A DNA stretch of 64,000 nucleotides, from assembly GCF_004791695.1 (NCBI RefSeq), contig NZ_SRSO01000015.1, positions 1-64,000 of the forward strand, given 5' to 3'. Position 1 is the first letter of the stretch; each line of letters starts with the position of its first letter. A program made the translations under genes and the position numbers. This document shows, in pieces, positions 8,313 through 17,389 of the stretch. This stretch comes from Flavivirga rizhaonensis (GTDB lineage: Bacteria; Bacteroidota; Bacteroidia; Flavobacteriales; Flavobacteriaceae). The notes under the pieces were generated by a model, which was given only the letters and a program-made list of their open reading frames with translations, was not told where the DNA came from and did no database searches.

Positions 8313-8849
8313 ATGAAGCCATTGAAAGCGTTTATAATTCCTTTTGTAGGGTTAAAAATAGGAAAGCATCTTTTTGAATACAAAATAGAACAAACGTTCT
8401 TTGAACATTTTGAGTATGAAGAGTTTAATGATGTGAACATCAACATCAATGTTGAGCTAGAAAAAAAGACAACATTACTTGAGTTACACTTTAAAGTTTC
8501 AGGGTGGGTTAATGTTAATTGCGACTTAACAAACGAACCATATAATCAATCTATAGAAAATGAGTTTGATTTAGTAGTGAATTTTGGAGATGAGTATAAT
8601 GATGAGCATATTGATATTCTAATAGTACCTCATGGGACTTACGAAATTAATATACAACAATATATTTACGAATTGGTTGTACTTGCGGTACCTACCAAAA
8701 GAGTGCACCCAGGTGTTGAAGATGGAACATTACATTCAGACATACTTAAAAAATTAGAAGAATTAAGCCCAAAGCTTAAAGAAGATAAAGAAAAAGAGGA
8801 TATAGATCCTCGTTGGAATACATTAAAGAAACTATTAACGGATAAATAA
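8313..8849 (+). CDS. YceD family (DUF177) protein
   Basis: A 178-residue DUF177 protein. The family sits upstream of rpmF across bacteria and is implicated in 23S rRNA or ribosome maturation; the precise role is unsettled. The C-terminal ending DPRWNTLKKLL is the typical family tail, and an acidic segment (about 140-165) precedes it. The stop lies nine bases before rpmF, the conserved arrangement, which itself supports the call. A promoter is seen just upstream. Confidence 0.88.
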   Translation: MKPLKAFIIPFVGLKIGKHLFEYKIEQTFFEHFEYEEFNDVNININVELEKKTTLLELHFKVSGWVNVNCDLTNEPYNQSIENEFDLVVNFGDEYNDEHIDILIVPHGTYEINIQQYIYELVVLAVPTKRVHPGVEDGTLHSDILKKLEELSPKLKEDKEKEDIDPRWNTLKKLLTDK

Positions 8850-8858
8850 AGATAGAAA

Positions 8859-9059
8859 ATGGCACATCCTAAGAGAAAAATCTCAAAAACAAGAAGAGAT
8901 AAGAGAAGAACTCATTACAAAGCAACTGCGCCACAAATTGCTACATGTCCAACAACAGGTGAACCTCATTTATACCATAGAGCTCACTGGTTTGAAGGAA
9001 AATTGTATTACAGAGGTCAAGTATTAATTGACAACTCGGAAGTAGAAAACGTAGCATAA
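8859..9059 (+). CDS. rpmF: 50S ribosomal protein L32
   Basis: 66 residues, starting [17 protein letters not shown], the typical basic N-terminus of L32. The C-terminal half ([16 protein letters not shown]) has a single Cys (Cys30) rather than the four-Cys zinc site of some bacteria; this form is common in Bacteroidota. Structural component of the large ribosomal subunit. It is followed by a strong hairpin terminator at 9081-9108, which should partly separate it from fabH. Confidence 0.96.
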   Translation: MAHPKRKISKTRRDKRRTHYKATAPQIATCPTTGEPHLYHRAHWFEGKLYYRGQVLIDNSEVENVA

Positions 9060-9080
9060 ATAGTATGCATGCACATAATA

Positions 9081-9108
9081 AAACGCTCACATGTGAGCGT
9101 TTTTTTTT
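9081..9108 (+). terminator. Intrinsic terminator after rpmF
   Basis: AAACGCTCACA at 9081-9091 is followed at once by its reverse complement TGTGAGCGTTT (9092-9102), and a run of T continues to 9108. This is a strong palindromic hairpin with a U tract. Confidence 0.85.
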
Positions 9109-9238
9109 ATGAAGTGTTTTTTCTAAGACAAAAACAATTAATTTGTGTGTTATTAAACTAAAATTTAGTAGTTTTCACCAAAATTTGAACGTTTTTGTCC
9201 AATTTTAATGATTTTTTGGTCGAATTAACTATAAAGTT

Positions 9239-10240
9239 ATGAGTAAAATTTCAGCAGCAATTACAGCTGTAGGTGCGTATGTACCAGAATATGTGTTAAC
9301 TAATCAAATTCTTGAGACCATGGTTGACACAAATGACGAGTGGATTACCTCTCGTACAGGAATTAAAGAACGTAGAATTCTTAAAGACGAAGGAAAAGGT
9401 ACTTCTTATTTAGCCATCCAGGCTGCTCAAGACCTTATTAATAAAAAAGGTATCGATCCCAAAGATATAGAACTTATTATTGTTGCCACTGCAACACCAG
9501 ATATGAAAGCAGCATCAACTGCGGCTTATACAGCATCTAATATTGGAGCTGTTAATGCTTTCTCGTTCGATATGGACGCGGCATGTTCTAGCTTTTTATT
9601 TGGAATGTCTGTAGCAGCGAGTTATATAGAATCTGGTAGGTATAAAAATGTATTGTTAATAGGAGCAGATAAAATGTCTTCCATTATTAATTATGAAGAC
9701 AGAGCTACTTGTATCATTTTTGGTGATGGTGCCGGTGCTGTTTTATTTGAACCTAATGAGGAAAACTTGGGACTTCAAGATGAATATTTAAGAAGTGATG
9801 GTACAGGTAGGGAGTTTCTACAAGCCACTTATGGGGGTTCTTCATTTCCGTTAACGCCAGAATCTATGGAAAAAGGGGGACAATATGCTTTTCAAGAAGG
9901 AAGGACGGTGTTTAAGAATGCGGTGTTTAATATGGCAGATGCCACTGTTAAAATATTAGAACGTAATAACTTAACTAAAGATACTGTTTCCTGGCTAGCA
10001 GCGCATCAAGCAAATAAACGAATTATTGATGCTACTGCGCAACGTATAGAATTAGAAGAAGAAAAGGTAATGATGAATATAGAGAAGTATGGAAATACCA
10101 CATCTGCTACTTTACCATTGCTTTTAAACGATTACGAATCGAAACTTAAAAAGGGAGATAATATAATATTTGCCGCTTTTGGAGGCGGATTTAATTGGGG
10201 GTCTATTTATTTAAAATGGGCATATAATTCAATAAACTAA
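9239..10240 (+). CDS. fabH: Beta-ketoacyl-ACP synthase III
   Basis: A 333-residue KAS III that condenses acetyl-CoA (or branched starters, as usual in this group) with malonyl-ACP to start fatty acid synthesis. The catalytic triad is complete: Cys116 in DAACSSFLFG, His256 in AAHQAN and Asn286 in YGNTTSA. It precedes accB by 22 bases and accC, so the genes for the first committed steps of fatty acid synthesis are clustered. This is the housekeeping enzyme; the distant KAS III homologue at 49631-50767 belongs to pigment synthesis. Confidence 0.95.
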   Translation: MSKISAAITAVGAYVPEYVLTNQILETMVDTNDEWITSRTGIKERRILKDEGKGTSYLAIQAAQDLINKKGIDPKDIELIIVATATPDMKAASTAAYTASNIGAVNAFSFDMDAACSSFLFGMSVAASYIESGRYKNVLLIGADKMSSIINYEDRATCIIFGDGAGAVLFEPNEENLGLQDEYLRSDGTGREFLQATYGGSSFPLTPESMEKGGQYAFQEGRTVFKNAVFNMADATVKILERNNLTKDTVSWLAAHQANKRIIDATAQRIELEEEKVMMNIEKYGNTTSATLPLLLNDYESKLKKGDNIIFAAFGGGFNWGSIYLKWAYNSIN

Positions 10241-10262
10241 CCACTAACTAATTGCAAAAATT

Positions 10263-10745
10263 ATGGATATAAAAGAGATTCAAAACTTAATCAAGTTTGT
10301 AGCCAAGTCTGGTGCAAGTGAGGTTAAATTAGAGATGGACGATATTAAAATCACCATAAAGACAGGATCAGAATCAGATACAACTATTGTACATCAGGTG
10401 CCTGCAACTCATATACCTCAAGCAGCTCCAATTGCTGCTCAACCTGTAGCAGCTGAAGCTACACCTAATAAAGCAAGCGAACCAGCCGCTACAGAAGATT
10501 CAAAATACATTACAATTAAGTCACCAATTATTGGTACTTTTTATAGAAAACCATCACCAGATAAACCTTTATTTGTTGAGGTTGGACAAACCATTGCTGA
10601 AGGAGATGTATTATGTATTATTGAAGCAATGAAACTTTTCAACGAAATTGAATCAGAAGTTTCAGGAAAAATTGTTAAAATATTAGTTGATGATTCTTCA
10701 CCTGTAGAATTTGATCAGCCACTATTTTTAGTAGACCCATCATAA
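10263..10745 (+). CDS. accB: Biotin carboxyl carrier protein of acetyl-CoA carboxylase
   Basis: A 160-residue BCCP. The N-terminal part (1-40) is the interaction segment, then an Ala/Pro-rich flexible linker (about 45-78), then the biotinyl domain. The biotin-accepting lysine is Lys124 in the motif EAMK within CIIEAMKLFNEIE. It carries biotin between the carboxylase (AccC, next gene) and the carboxyltransferase subunits, which are not in this window. Confidence 0.96.
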   Translation: MDIKEIQNLIKFVAKSGASEVKLEMDDIKITIKTGSESDTTIVHQVPATHIPQAAPIAAQPVAAEATPNKASEPAATEDSKYITIKSPIIGTFYRKPSPDKPLFVEVGQTIAEGDVLCIIEAMKLFNEIESEVSGKIVKILVDDSSPVEFDQPLFLVDPS

Positions 10746-10750
10746 CCTAT

Positions 10751-10820
10751 TAAAAATTCCAATATACAAATCTCGAAATCCAATGTTTGGAATTTGGCGA
10801 TTGGAATTTGTAATTTTTAA
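10751..10820. repeat. Palindromic repeat between accB and accC
   Basis: The 86-bp gap between accB and accC consists mostly of nested complementary arms, for example AAATCCAA / TTGGAATTT with a three-base loop, and outer partly matching arms (AAAAATTCC... with ...GGAATTTGTAATTTTT). This looks like a REP-type intergenic repeat and may modulate the accB/accC expression ratio. Confidence 0.5.
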
Positions 10821-10831
10821 TTCAACAAGTT

Positions 10832-12187
10832 ATGTTCAAAAAAATATTAATAGCCAATAGAGGTGAAATAGCACTACGTGTTATAAGAACCTGTAAAGAG
10901 ATGGGTATCAAAACGGTAGCTGTTTATTCAACTGCCGATGAGGAAAGTTTACATGTTAAATTTGCAGATGAAGCTGTTTGTATAGGGCCACCAGCAAGTA
11001 GTGAATCTTATTTAAAAATGTCTAATGTTATAGCGGCGGCAGAAATTACAAATGCTGATGCTATTCACCCAGGATATGGCTTTTTATCTGAAAATGCTAA
11101 GTTTTCAAAAATCTGTGAGGAACACGGTATAAAGTTTATAGGAGCCTCGCCAGAGATGATTGATAGGATGGGAGATAAAGCGAATGCTAAAGCGACCATG
11201 AAAGCTGCAGGTGTGCCATGTGTTCCAGGAAGTGATGGTATTATAGAGACCTTTGAAGATTGTGAAAAAATAGCTGTGGAAACAGGTTACCCAGTCATGT
11301 TAAAAGCATCTGCTGGTGGTGGTGGAAAAGGGATGCGTGCCGTATGGAAACCAGAAGATTTAAAAGACGCATGGGATTCTGCTAGACAAGAAAGTAAAGC
11401 GGCATTTGGAAATGACGATATGTATATGGAAAAGCTTATTGAAGAGCCTAGACATATCGAAATTCAGATTGTTGGAGATTCTAGAGGTAAAGCCTGTCAC
11501 TTATCAGAAAGAGACTGTTCCGTACAACGTCGTCATCAAAAACTAACTGAGGAAACACCATCTCCCTTCATGACGAAAAAACTTCGTGATGATATGGGAA
11601 CGGCAGCTGTTAGAGCTGCAGAATATATTAAATACGAAGGCGCAGGGACTGTAGAGTTTCTGGTAGACAAGCATCGTAATTTCTATTTTATGGAAATGAA
11701 TACACGTATTCAGGTAGAGCATCCTATTACAGAACAAGTAATAGATTTCGATCTAATTCGTGAACAAATTTTGGTAGCTGCCGGGGTGCCAATTTCCGGA
11801 AAGAATTATACGCCTAAGTTACATTCTATAGAATGTCGTATTAATGCAGAGGATCCGTTTAATGGGTTTCGTCCATCACCAGGTGTTATTACAACGTTAC
11901 ATGCCCCAGGAGGTCACGGAGTACGTTTAGATACCCATGTTTATGCCGGTTATGCGATACCGCCTAATTACGATTCTATGATTGCCAAGTTAATTACAAC
12001 AGCGCAAACGAGAGAAGAGGCTATTAATAAAATGAAGCGAGCTTTAGATGAGTTTGTAATAGAAGGTATTAAAACGACCATTCCATTTCATAGACAACTT
12101 ATGGATCATCCAGATTATTTAGCTGGAAACTATACGACTAAGTTTATGGAAGACTTCGTAATAGAAAAAGAAATAACAGAAGAATAA
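10832..12187 (+). CDS. accC: Acetyl-CoA carboxylase, biotin carboxylase subunit
   Basis: A 451-residue ATP-dependent biotin carboxylase that carboxylates the biotin on AccB. Motifs: [13 protein letters not shown] at the start, [10 protein letters not shown] (79-88), the ATP-grasp glycine loop GGGGKG (162-167), and the [10 protein letters not shown] catalytic segment. Length is normal. It is followed by a clear terminator (12193-12222), closing the fatty-acid initiation cluster. Confidence 0.96.
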   Translation: MFKKILIANRGEIALRVIRTCKEMGIKTVAVYSTADEESLHVKFADEAVCIGPPASSESYLKMSNVIAAAEITNADAIHPGYGFLSENAKFSKICEEHGIKFIGASPEMIDRMGDKANAKATMKAAGVPCVPGSDGIIETFEDCEKIAVETGYPVMLKASAGGGGKGMRAVWKPEDLKDAWDSARQESKAAFGNDDMYMEKLIEEPRHIEIQIVGDSRGKACHLSERDCSVQRRHQKLTEETPSPFMTKKLRDDMGTAAVRAAEYIKYEGAGTVEFLVDKHRNFYFMEMNTRIQVEHPITEQVIDFDLIREQILVAAGVPISGKNYTPKLHSIECRINAEDPFNGFRPSPGVITTLHAPGGHGVRLDTHVYAGYAIPPNYDSMIAKLITTAQTREEAINKMKRALDEFVIEGIKTTIPFHRQLMDHPDYLAGNYTTKFMEDFVIEKEITEE

Positions 12188-12192
12188 ATCAT

Positions 12193-12222
12193 AAACTCCG
12201 AAAGCAATTTCGGAGTTTTTTT
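12193..12222 (+). terminator. Intrinsic terminator after accC
   Basis: AAACTCCGAAA (12193-12203), loop GCAA (a GNRA tetraloop), TTTCGGAGTTT (12208-12218) and a T run to 12222. It begins six bases after the accC stop. Confidence 0.9.
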
Positions 12223-12319
12223 ATGGGGTTTCTTTGTTCAAAACAAAAGCTAAGCTATTTTTATACCAAAGTGATTCAAAGTATTTCCACCCTTAGTATG
12301 AAAGCAGTAACTTCGTAAA

Positions 12320-13435
12320 ATGGACTTATCTTATTGGGAAATTAAAAGCTGGTTAACTAATGTCGATTTTACCATTGTGGGTAGTGGTATTGTTGGATTA
12401 AACTGCGCTTTAAATTTAAAAGAGTGTTTTCCAAAAGCCAATATTCTGATACTGGAAAAAGGCATTTTGCCGCAAGGGGCAAGTACTAAAAATGCTGGTT
12501 TTGCTTGCTTTGGCAGCCTTAGTGAAATACTTGATGATTTAAAATCGCATACCGAAACAGACGTTATAGAACTCGTAAAAAAACGAGTGATTGGGTTGCA
12601 ATTATTACGTAAAACGTTAGGAGACGAAACAATTAACTATAAAGGATTTGGAGGTTATGAGTTGTTTACAAAAGAAAATAGTTTATTAGAAGAATGTCTT
12701 TCAAAAAAAGGATACATCAACAAATTGCTTCAACCGATATTTAAGGAAGCTTTATTTAGTATAAAGCCCAATAGTTTTAAATTCCAGAATATAGAGAGTC
12801 AATATATTTTCAATCGATTTGAAGGACAAATTGATACGGGAAAAATGATGTTGTCATTAACAGAATTGGTGTTAAAAAAAGGAATAAAAATCCTTAATAA
12901 TATAACTGTTGAAAGTTTTTTAGAAAATGTCAATATGGTAAAAATAAAAACCGATCAATTTGAGTTTTCAACGTCTAAATTATTAATCGCTACTAATGGT
13001 TTTGCATCGCAATTAATAGACGAAAATGTAAAACCAGCTCGTGCACAAGTGCTAATTACAAAGCCTATAAGAAACCTTCATATACAAGGAACTTTTAATT
13101 TAGATAAAGGCTACTATTATTTTAGAAATGTTGATGATAGGGTTTTGTTAGGGGGTGGTCGGCATCTTGATTTTAAAGAAGAAGAAACGATGGCGTTTAG
13201 CCAAACAGATTTAATTCAAAATAAATTGGAAACACTTTTAAAAACAATTATTTTACCAGAAACTAGTTTCGAAATTGATCATAGGTGGAGTGGTATTATG
13301 GGCTTAGGCGATCAGAAAAAGGCGGTTGTGAAACAGTTGTCAAATCATGTGTTTTGTGGTGTTCGCTTAGGAGGTATGGGAGTTGCTATTGGGAGTTTAG
13401 TTGGAAAGGAATTAGCAGATTTGGTTTCTGTGTAA
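12320..13435 (+). CDS. FAD-dependent oxidoreductase of the DAO family
   Basis: A 371-residue protein with an N-terminal FAD-binding Rossmann motif (IVGSGIVGLNCAL, about 20-32, with the ribose-binding acidic residue in ILILEKG), the STKNAGFACFG segment and a C-terminal GVRLGGMGVAIGS, as in D-amino acid oxidase, glycine oxidase and related DAO enzymes. The substrate cannot be read from the sequence. It lies between the accC terminator and mtgA; the mtgA frame opens directly after its stop, suggesting co-transcription. Confidence 0.85.
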   Translation: MDLSYWEIKSWLTNVDFTIVGSGIVGLNCALNLKECFPKANILILEKGILPQGASTKNAGFACFGSLSEILDDLKSHTETDVIELVKKRVIGLQLLRKTLGDETINYKGFGGYELFTKENSLLEECLSKKGYINKLLQPIFKEALFSIKPNSFKFQNIESQYIFNRFEGQIDTGKMMLSLTELVLKKGIKILNNITVESFLENVNMVKIKTDQFEFSTSKLLIATNGFASQLIDENVKPARAQVLITKPIRNLHIQGTFNLDKGYYYFRNVDDRVLLGGGRHLDFKEEETMAFSQTDLIQNKLETLLKTIILPETSFEIDHRWSGIMGLGDQKKAVVKQLSNHVFCGVRLGGMGVAIGSLVGKELADLVSV

Positions 13436-13465
13436 AAAGTAATTTTAGAAAGCAAATCATTCAAG

Positions 13466-14176
13466 TTGATAAAGCGTTTATCCAAATTCATATTTAAAAT
13501 TATACTGTGGTTCATTGTATTATCTATAGGGCTTGTTTTTCTATATAAATGGGTGCCTGTTCCTGCTACACCACTTATGATAATAAGATATTTTGAAACA
13601 TCGGATGTTAAAAAAGAAACACTTTGGAAACATGATTGGGTGTCGATTGACAATATTTCCAAGAACTTACAATTAGCAGTTATTTGTAGTGAAGATCAAA
13701 ACTTTTTAACTCATAAAGGATTTGATATAAAAGCTATTGAAAAAGCTTATGATAACAATAAAAGAGGCAAAAAATTAAAAGGAGCTAGTACGATAAGCCA
13801 GCAAACAGCAAAAAACGTTTTTTTATGGCCGCAACGTAGTTGGCTACGCAAAGGTTTAGAAGCTTATTTTACTTTTTTAATTGAATGGATGTGGTCTAAA
13901 GAACATATTATCGAGGTTTATTTAAATAGTATAGAAATGGGGCTTGGGGTTTATGGAGCAGAAGAAGCATCACAGTATTGGTTTAAAAAACCAGCAAGTA
14001 AATTATCACAATTAGAAGCAGCTGCCATTGCTGCTATTTTGCCAAACCCAAGGGTTTATATAGCAAGCCCAGCTTCAAATTACATTCAAGCCAGAAAGGT
14101 TTGGATTGTAAAACAAATGAATTATTTTGGACCACTAGATTATTCTAAGAAAGATGGAAAACGCCTTAAAGATTAA
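13466..14176 (+). CDS. mtgA: Monofunctional peptidoglycan transglycosylase
   Basis: A 236-residue GT51 enzyme that polymerises lipid II into glycan strands at the periplasmic face of the inner membrane. One N-terminal membrane anchor (about 8-27) is followed by the family motifs: SEDQNFLTHKGFD with the catalytic Glu, KGASTISQQTAKN, and EWMWSKEHIIEVYLN. The chosen start is TTG; no ATG is available upstream because the frame opens only after the preceding stop at 13435. The end overlaps the next gene by 23 bases. Confidence 0.92.
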   Translation: MIKRLSKFIFKIILWFIVLSIGLVFLYKWVPVPATPLMIIRYFETSDVKKETLWKHDWVSIDNISKNLQLAVICSEDQNFLTHKGFDIKAIEKAYDNNKRGKKLKGASTISQQTAKNVFLWPQRSWLRKGLEAYFTFLIEWMWSKEHIIEVYLNSIEMGLGVYGAEEASQYWFKKPASKLSQLEAAAIAAILPNPRVYIASPASNYIQARKVWIVKQMNYFGPLDYSKKDGKRLKD

Positions 14177-14615
14177 AGAAGATCTTTATTTGCAATGTTT
14201 GGATGTTATAAATAGAAGGTTTCAAACAGTGCAGAATACTATAAACGAAATTCAGGTTTCATTAACTTCAGAAACCAAAAGCAGTGCAGGCGATAAACAT
14301 GAAACGGGACGTGCGATGCTACAGCTAGAACGCGAAAAAGCAGGAAATCAACTGGCAGAGATACAAAAAATCAAAGAAATTTTATTTAAAATAGATGTTT
14401 CAAAAACACTAAAAATAGTTGCTTTAGGAAGCATTGTCTACACCTCACAAGCTAATTATTTTATAGCTATTAGTGCAGGAGAACTAACTATTGATGGTGT
14501 TCAATTTTATGCTATTTCACCTAGTACTCCAATTGGACAGTTGTTAAAAGGGAAAACGGTTGGTGAAAAGATTGTTTTTAAAGGACAGAAGTTTACAATC
14601 AATCAGGTTGTTTAG
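14154..14615 (+). CDS. GreA/GreB C-terminal-domain-like protein
   Basis: A 153-residue protein widespread in Flavobacteria and often carrying the name 3-oxoacyl-ACP synthase in databases, which nothing here supports: no ketosynthase motif is present. The N-terminal half is helical (possible coiled coil, about 20-80); the C-terminal half (VALGSIVYTSQANYFIAISAG...VSPSTPIGQLLKG-type pattern) resembles the FKBP-like C-terminal domain of transcript cleavage factors GreA/GreB (ISPxSPxGxALLGK). A role at RNA polymerase is possible but unproven. It overlaps the mtgA end by 23 bases. Confidence 0.7.
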   Translation: MENALKIKEDLYLQCLDVINRRFQTVQNTINEIQVSLTSETKSSAGDKHETGRAMLQLEREKAGNQLAEIQKIKEILFKIDVSKTLKIVALGSIVYTSQANYFIAISAGELTIDGVQFYAISPSTPIGQLLKGKTVGEKIVFKGQKFTINQVV

Positions 14616-14803
14616 ACTTTAGTAGAGGTAATATAGAATTACTGGGTTCTTTTGAAATAATGGCCTCACCATTTTGTAGTTTTTGAATTTTCCAATTCAT
14701 AATATTTAATTTTAAATGTTATGTAAGACATTGTTGCCTTACATAGCCTTCAAAATTTCTCAAAAGAATATTTCAATGAACAGATGCAGAGATATATAAA
14801 TTC

Positions 14804-15712
14804 TTAAATATGGTTTACGAAGACAATTTTCCCACTTTCAAGTTGAGTATTATGCTCAAAGAATATAATCTCCCCATTTAAATCAGCCTCAATTAGATAA
14901 TAGTGTCCTTTATAGTATGAATGCTTTACAATAGTTTTTAAATTGGATTTATCAACAACTTCTAGTTGATTAGCATAGCTGATTTTACCATCTATCTCAT
15001 TAAATTCTTCAAAAAAAGAGGCTATAAGTTTGTTTTTAGGTTTGTTGTATAGTTTCTGAGGTGTATTTTTAGCCATGATTTTTGAATTATGAAGCACAAT
15101 CATATTATCTGAGAAAGACAAGACATCATTTTTATCATGAGTGGCCACAATACAGGTAATGTTCTTTTCTTTTAAGTATTTGAATAAACTTCTACGTAAA
15201 GATTGTTTTTTAAAATTATCTATATGACTAAAAGGCTCGTCTAATAAAATTATTTCAGGTTGTTTTGCAATGGCTCTAGCTAGAGCTACGCGTTGTTTTT
15301 GTCCGCCGCTTAATTCTTTAACTTTTGTTTTTGCAAAAGACTTTAATTCTACAACATCTAATAGCTCGTTGATGCGTTCTTGTTTTTCTTCTGGGTAGAA
15401 ATTAGATAGAAAGGCACCGATATTTTCAGAAACGGTAATAAAAGGCATTAAGTCGAATTCTTGGGCTACATATTTCATGAATTCTGGACCAATAATTAGA
15501 TTATATTTAGGACCTAAAATTTCAAAATCGTTCCAAAAAATGTGTCCTTCGTGTAAATCGTAAGTGCCATAAAGTAATTTTAGAAGCGTACTTTTACCAG
15601 AACCACTTTCTCCTATAATAGAAAGGTGTTCTCCCGGTTTAACATTGAAACTAATGTTGTTTAAAACAGCCTGTTTTTTATAACGAAATGATATGTTTTT
15701 TACCTGAAGCAT
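14804..15712 (-). CDS. ABC transporter ATP-binding protein
   Basis: A 302-residue ATPase with Walker A GESGSGKST (34-42), signature LSGGQKQR, Walker B IILLDEPFSHID and an H-loop in VATHDKND. The part after about residue 220 is an extra C-terminal region that could be a small regulatory (TOBE-like) domain, as in import-type ATPases such as PotA or FbpC. No permease or binding protein lies next to it, so the substrate is unknown. It stands alone on the minus strand. Confidence 0.8.
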   Translation of the reverse strand: MLQVKNISFRYKKQAVLNNISFNVKPGEHLSIIGESGSGKSTLLKLLYGTYDLHEGHIFWNDFEILGPKYNLIIGPEFMKYVAQEFDLMPFITVSENIGAFLSNFYPEEKQERINELLDVVELKSFAKTKVKELSGGQKQRVALARAIAKQPEIILLDEPFSHIDNFKKQSLRRSLFKYLKEKNITCIVATHDKNDVLSFSDNMIVLHNSKIMAKNTPQKLYNKPKNKLIASFFEEFNEIDGKISYANQLEVVDKSNLKTIVKHSYYKGHYYLIEADLNGEIIFFEHNTQLESGKIVFVNHI

Positions 15713-15869
15713 TACCTGTATCGAGGTGTAAAAATAGCATAAAAAATCTCCTTAGGTAAGATTGACGTTTTTGTTTATCGATTTTTAATAGTTAATGCTT
15801 ATCCGCAATAGCAAACAATGTCTGGTTACTCTGTCATTTTTATACATAACTGTTTAGAATTATGTAGTC

Positions 15870-16544
15870 TTATTTTAGGACGGGGCATCTCAAATATTCA
15901 TGTTTAACCAAATCATCTTTGTTCATTATTTGAATTTTTTCAGTTTCTTTTAAAATGAAATTTTTATCAGTTATTTCAAGAACATCATTGTAATAATGGT
16001 CAGTCAAAATTATACCTTTTGATTCTTTTAGTTTGATTAACAAATTTTTAATCACATCTTTATAAATTGGTTCAATCATTGAAAACGGCTCGTCTAGCAT
16101 TAAGAATAGATGATTTAGGTTTCCTATAATCAGTAACTCAAGATAACGTAATTGTCCTAGAGATAGTTCCCCAACTTTTATTTTTTCAAAACTTGATACC
16201 TGTGGGGAATAGAAAATTTTGTCTTGGTCGTCTCCGTTTGGAAAGAATAAAGGAATTACTCCTCTTACTTTCTGTTCTTTTGGTAAGAAAGTACCTTGCG
16301 GTAGATATGCTATCTTTTTTGAAGAAATAACATCTTTTTGATGAATCGTTTCTGAATTTATTTTTATTTGAATTGAATCAGCTTTGACTGTTCCGAAGAT
16401 TAGTTTTAACAAAGTTGATTTTCCAGTTCCATTGCGACCAAAAACTCCAATTATTTCGCCAGTTTTACATTCAAGACTAATATTTTTTAAAATGGATTTC
16501 TTTCCGTAAGACTTATTAAGGTTGGTTACTTTTAATAAATCCAT
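15870..16544 (-). CDS. ABC transporter ATP-binding protein, degenerate signature
   Basis: A 224-residue ATPase with Walker A GRNGTGKST and Walker B LFLMLDEPFS. The signature is LSLGQLRYLEL rather than the canonical LSGGQ, and the switch region reads ILTDHYYND. It directly abuts the upstream 93-residue membrane protein: the stop of that gene and this ATG are adjacent (16545/16544). The pair looks like a minimal ABC system of the export or self-protection type, but no substrate is indicated. Confidence 0.75.
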   Translation of the reverse strand: MDLLKVTNLNKSYGKKSILKNISLECKTGEIIGVFGRNGTGKSTLLKLIFGTVKADSIQIKINSETIHQKDVISSKKIAYLPQGTFLPKEQKVRGVIPLFFPNGDDQDKIFYSPQVSSFEKIKVGELSLGQLRYLELLIIGNLNHLFLMLDEPFSMIEPIYKDVIKNLLIKLKESKGIILTDHYYNDVLEITDKNFILKETEKIQIMNKDDLVKHEYLRCPVLK

Positions 16545-16826
16545 CTATCTGAATATTATATAAATTAGAAATATTAAAGAAGAAATAGTCAGATTTAGAA
16601 ACCACACTTTTTTTATTAGATTGGTTTTTGTAAATCCAAGATTATAATATGCATAGTATTCATTTTTTCTGAAAGTTTGAAAGCCTAAATAACCTATTAA
16701 AATTCCAAATGAAGAAAAAATAACTATACTCCAAAAAATACCAGATGTAAAACAAAAAACCAGAGAAAAAGGAATGTTGAACATATTAATATCCAAAAAG
16801 TATTTCCAAATAGCTTTACTGTACAT
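16545..16826 (-). CDS. Small membrane protein next to ABC ATPase
   Basis: A 93-residue protein with about three hydrophobic segments (around 12-30, 32-50 and 70-92). I do not recognise a family. Its 3' end touches the start of the ABC ATPase at 15870-16544, and both are read leftward, so it may be the membrane partner. It is much shorter than ordinary ABC permeases (about 250 residues or more); either it forms oligomers or the permease has been reduced. Confidence 0.55.
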   Translation of the reverse strand: MYSKAIWKYFLDINMFNIPFSLVFCFTSGIFWSIVIFSSFGILIGYLGFQTFRKNEYYAYYNLGFTKTNLIKKVWFLNLTISSLIFLIYIIFR

Positions 16827-16996
16827 TCTTTGTAATAAATTTCATTTTGGTTACGGATTTTATATTGTGACTAACAATGGAATAAATAACTAGTGTGTTT
16901 GTTTTTACTATATATACATCAAAAGATGTCTTTATCTAATACTTTTTAAAGATAGTTCCCACAAGTAAATAATCATAATTATTTTAAATAATAAAT

Positions 16997-17172
16997 TAAA
17001 ATGGTGGTGGGTTTTTGTGGTGGGTTTTTGCACTTAAATGCATACATTTGCATCATTATGCAGGTAAATGCAGCATAACTTAAATATTGTAAAATGCTTG
17101 TAAACACTGCGAAGTGTTGTGAATAAAGGTAATGGGGATGTAGCTCAGTTGGCTAGAGCGCTTGACTGGCAG
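16997..17172. repeat. Left copy of 176-bp direct repeat (possible att site)
   Basis: 16997-17172 is the same length as, and about 97% identical by eye to, 22872-23047 (about six mismatches, no gaps). It spans the upstream region of tRNA-Ala and the tRNA 5' half, and ends exactly in the anticodon loop at GGCAG. A shorter related segment occurs at 21560-21640. The arrangement fits attL/attR of an element that integrated within the tRNA gene and brought its own 5' half. Confidence 0.75.
17134..17172 (+). pseudogene. Truncated tRNA-Ala (5' half only)
   Basis: The first 39 bases match the intact tRNA-Ala at 23009-23082 through the anticodon loop (…CTTGACTGGCAG), then the sequence diverges (CAAAAAACGG). 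The acceptor 3' strand, T arm and half of the anticodon stem are missing, so it cannot give a functional tRNA. Confidence 0.88.
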
Positions 17173-17389
17173 CAAAAAACGGAGAAATCTTCAATTTCTT
17201 GTATCCCTTGTATATCAAGACTTTTCAGGGGCTAGTATAATTAAATATTGATGGTGGTGGAGTATGGTGGTGGGTTTTTTGGCTCAGTTCTTTGTTGTAA
17301 AAACTTTTATTTTAATATGACTTTATTGATTATGTTTTTTCTAGCTATTTCGAAAAAATAGCGTAATTTCGCTCCCCCAAAAATAAATC

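Larger units (their letters stand above)
16827..17389. other. Left boundary of the tRNA-Ala repeat island
   Basis: No gene lies here. The stretch holds the left copy of the 176-bp direct repeat (16997-17172), including the 5' half of tRNA-Ala, an A+T-rich segment at 16946-17001 that recurs at 21560-21615, and three copies of the G-rich motif GGTGGGTTTTT (near 17003, 17019 and 17266). A -7-like TAATTTCG at 17364-17371 lies before the MATE gene. Confidence 0.6.

Noticed and set aside
14154..14615. Reading this gene as a 3-oxoacyl-ACP synthase
   Set aside because: The name is found in databases for this family, but no ketosynthase motif exists; the C-terminal part looks GreA/GreB-like.
16997..17172. 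A second functional tRNA-Ala
   Set aside because: The 3' half is missing: sequence departs from the tRNA after the anticodon loop, and no acceptor or T-arm pairing is possible.
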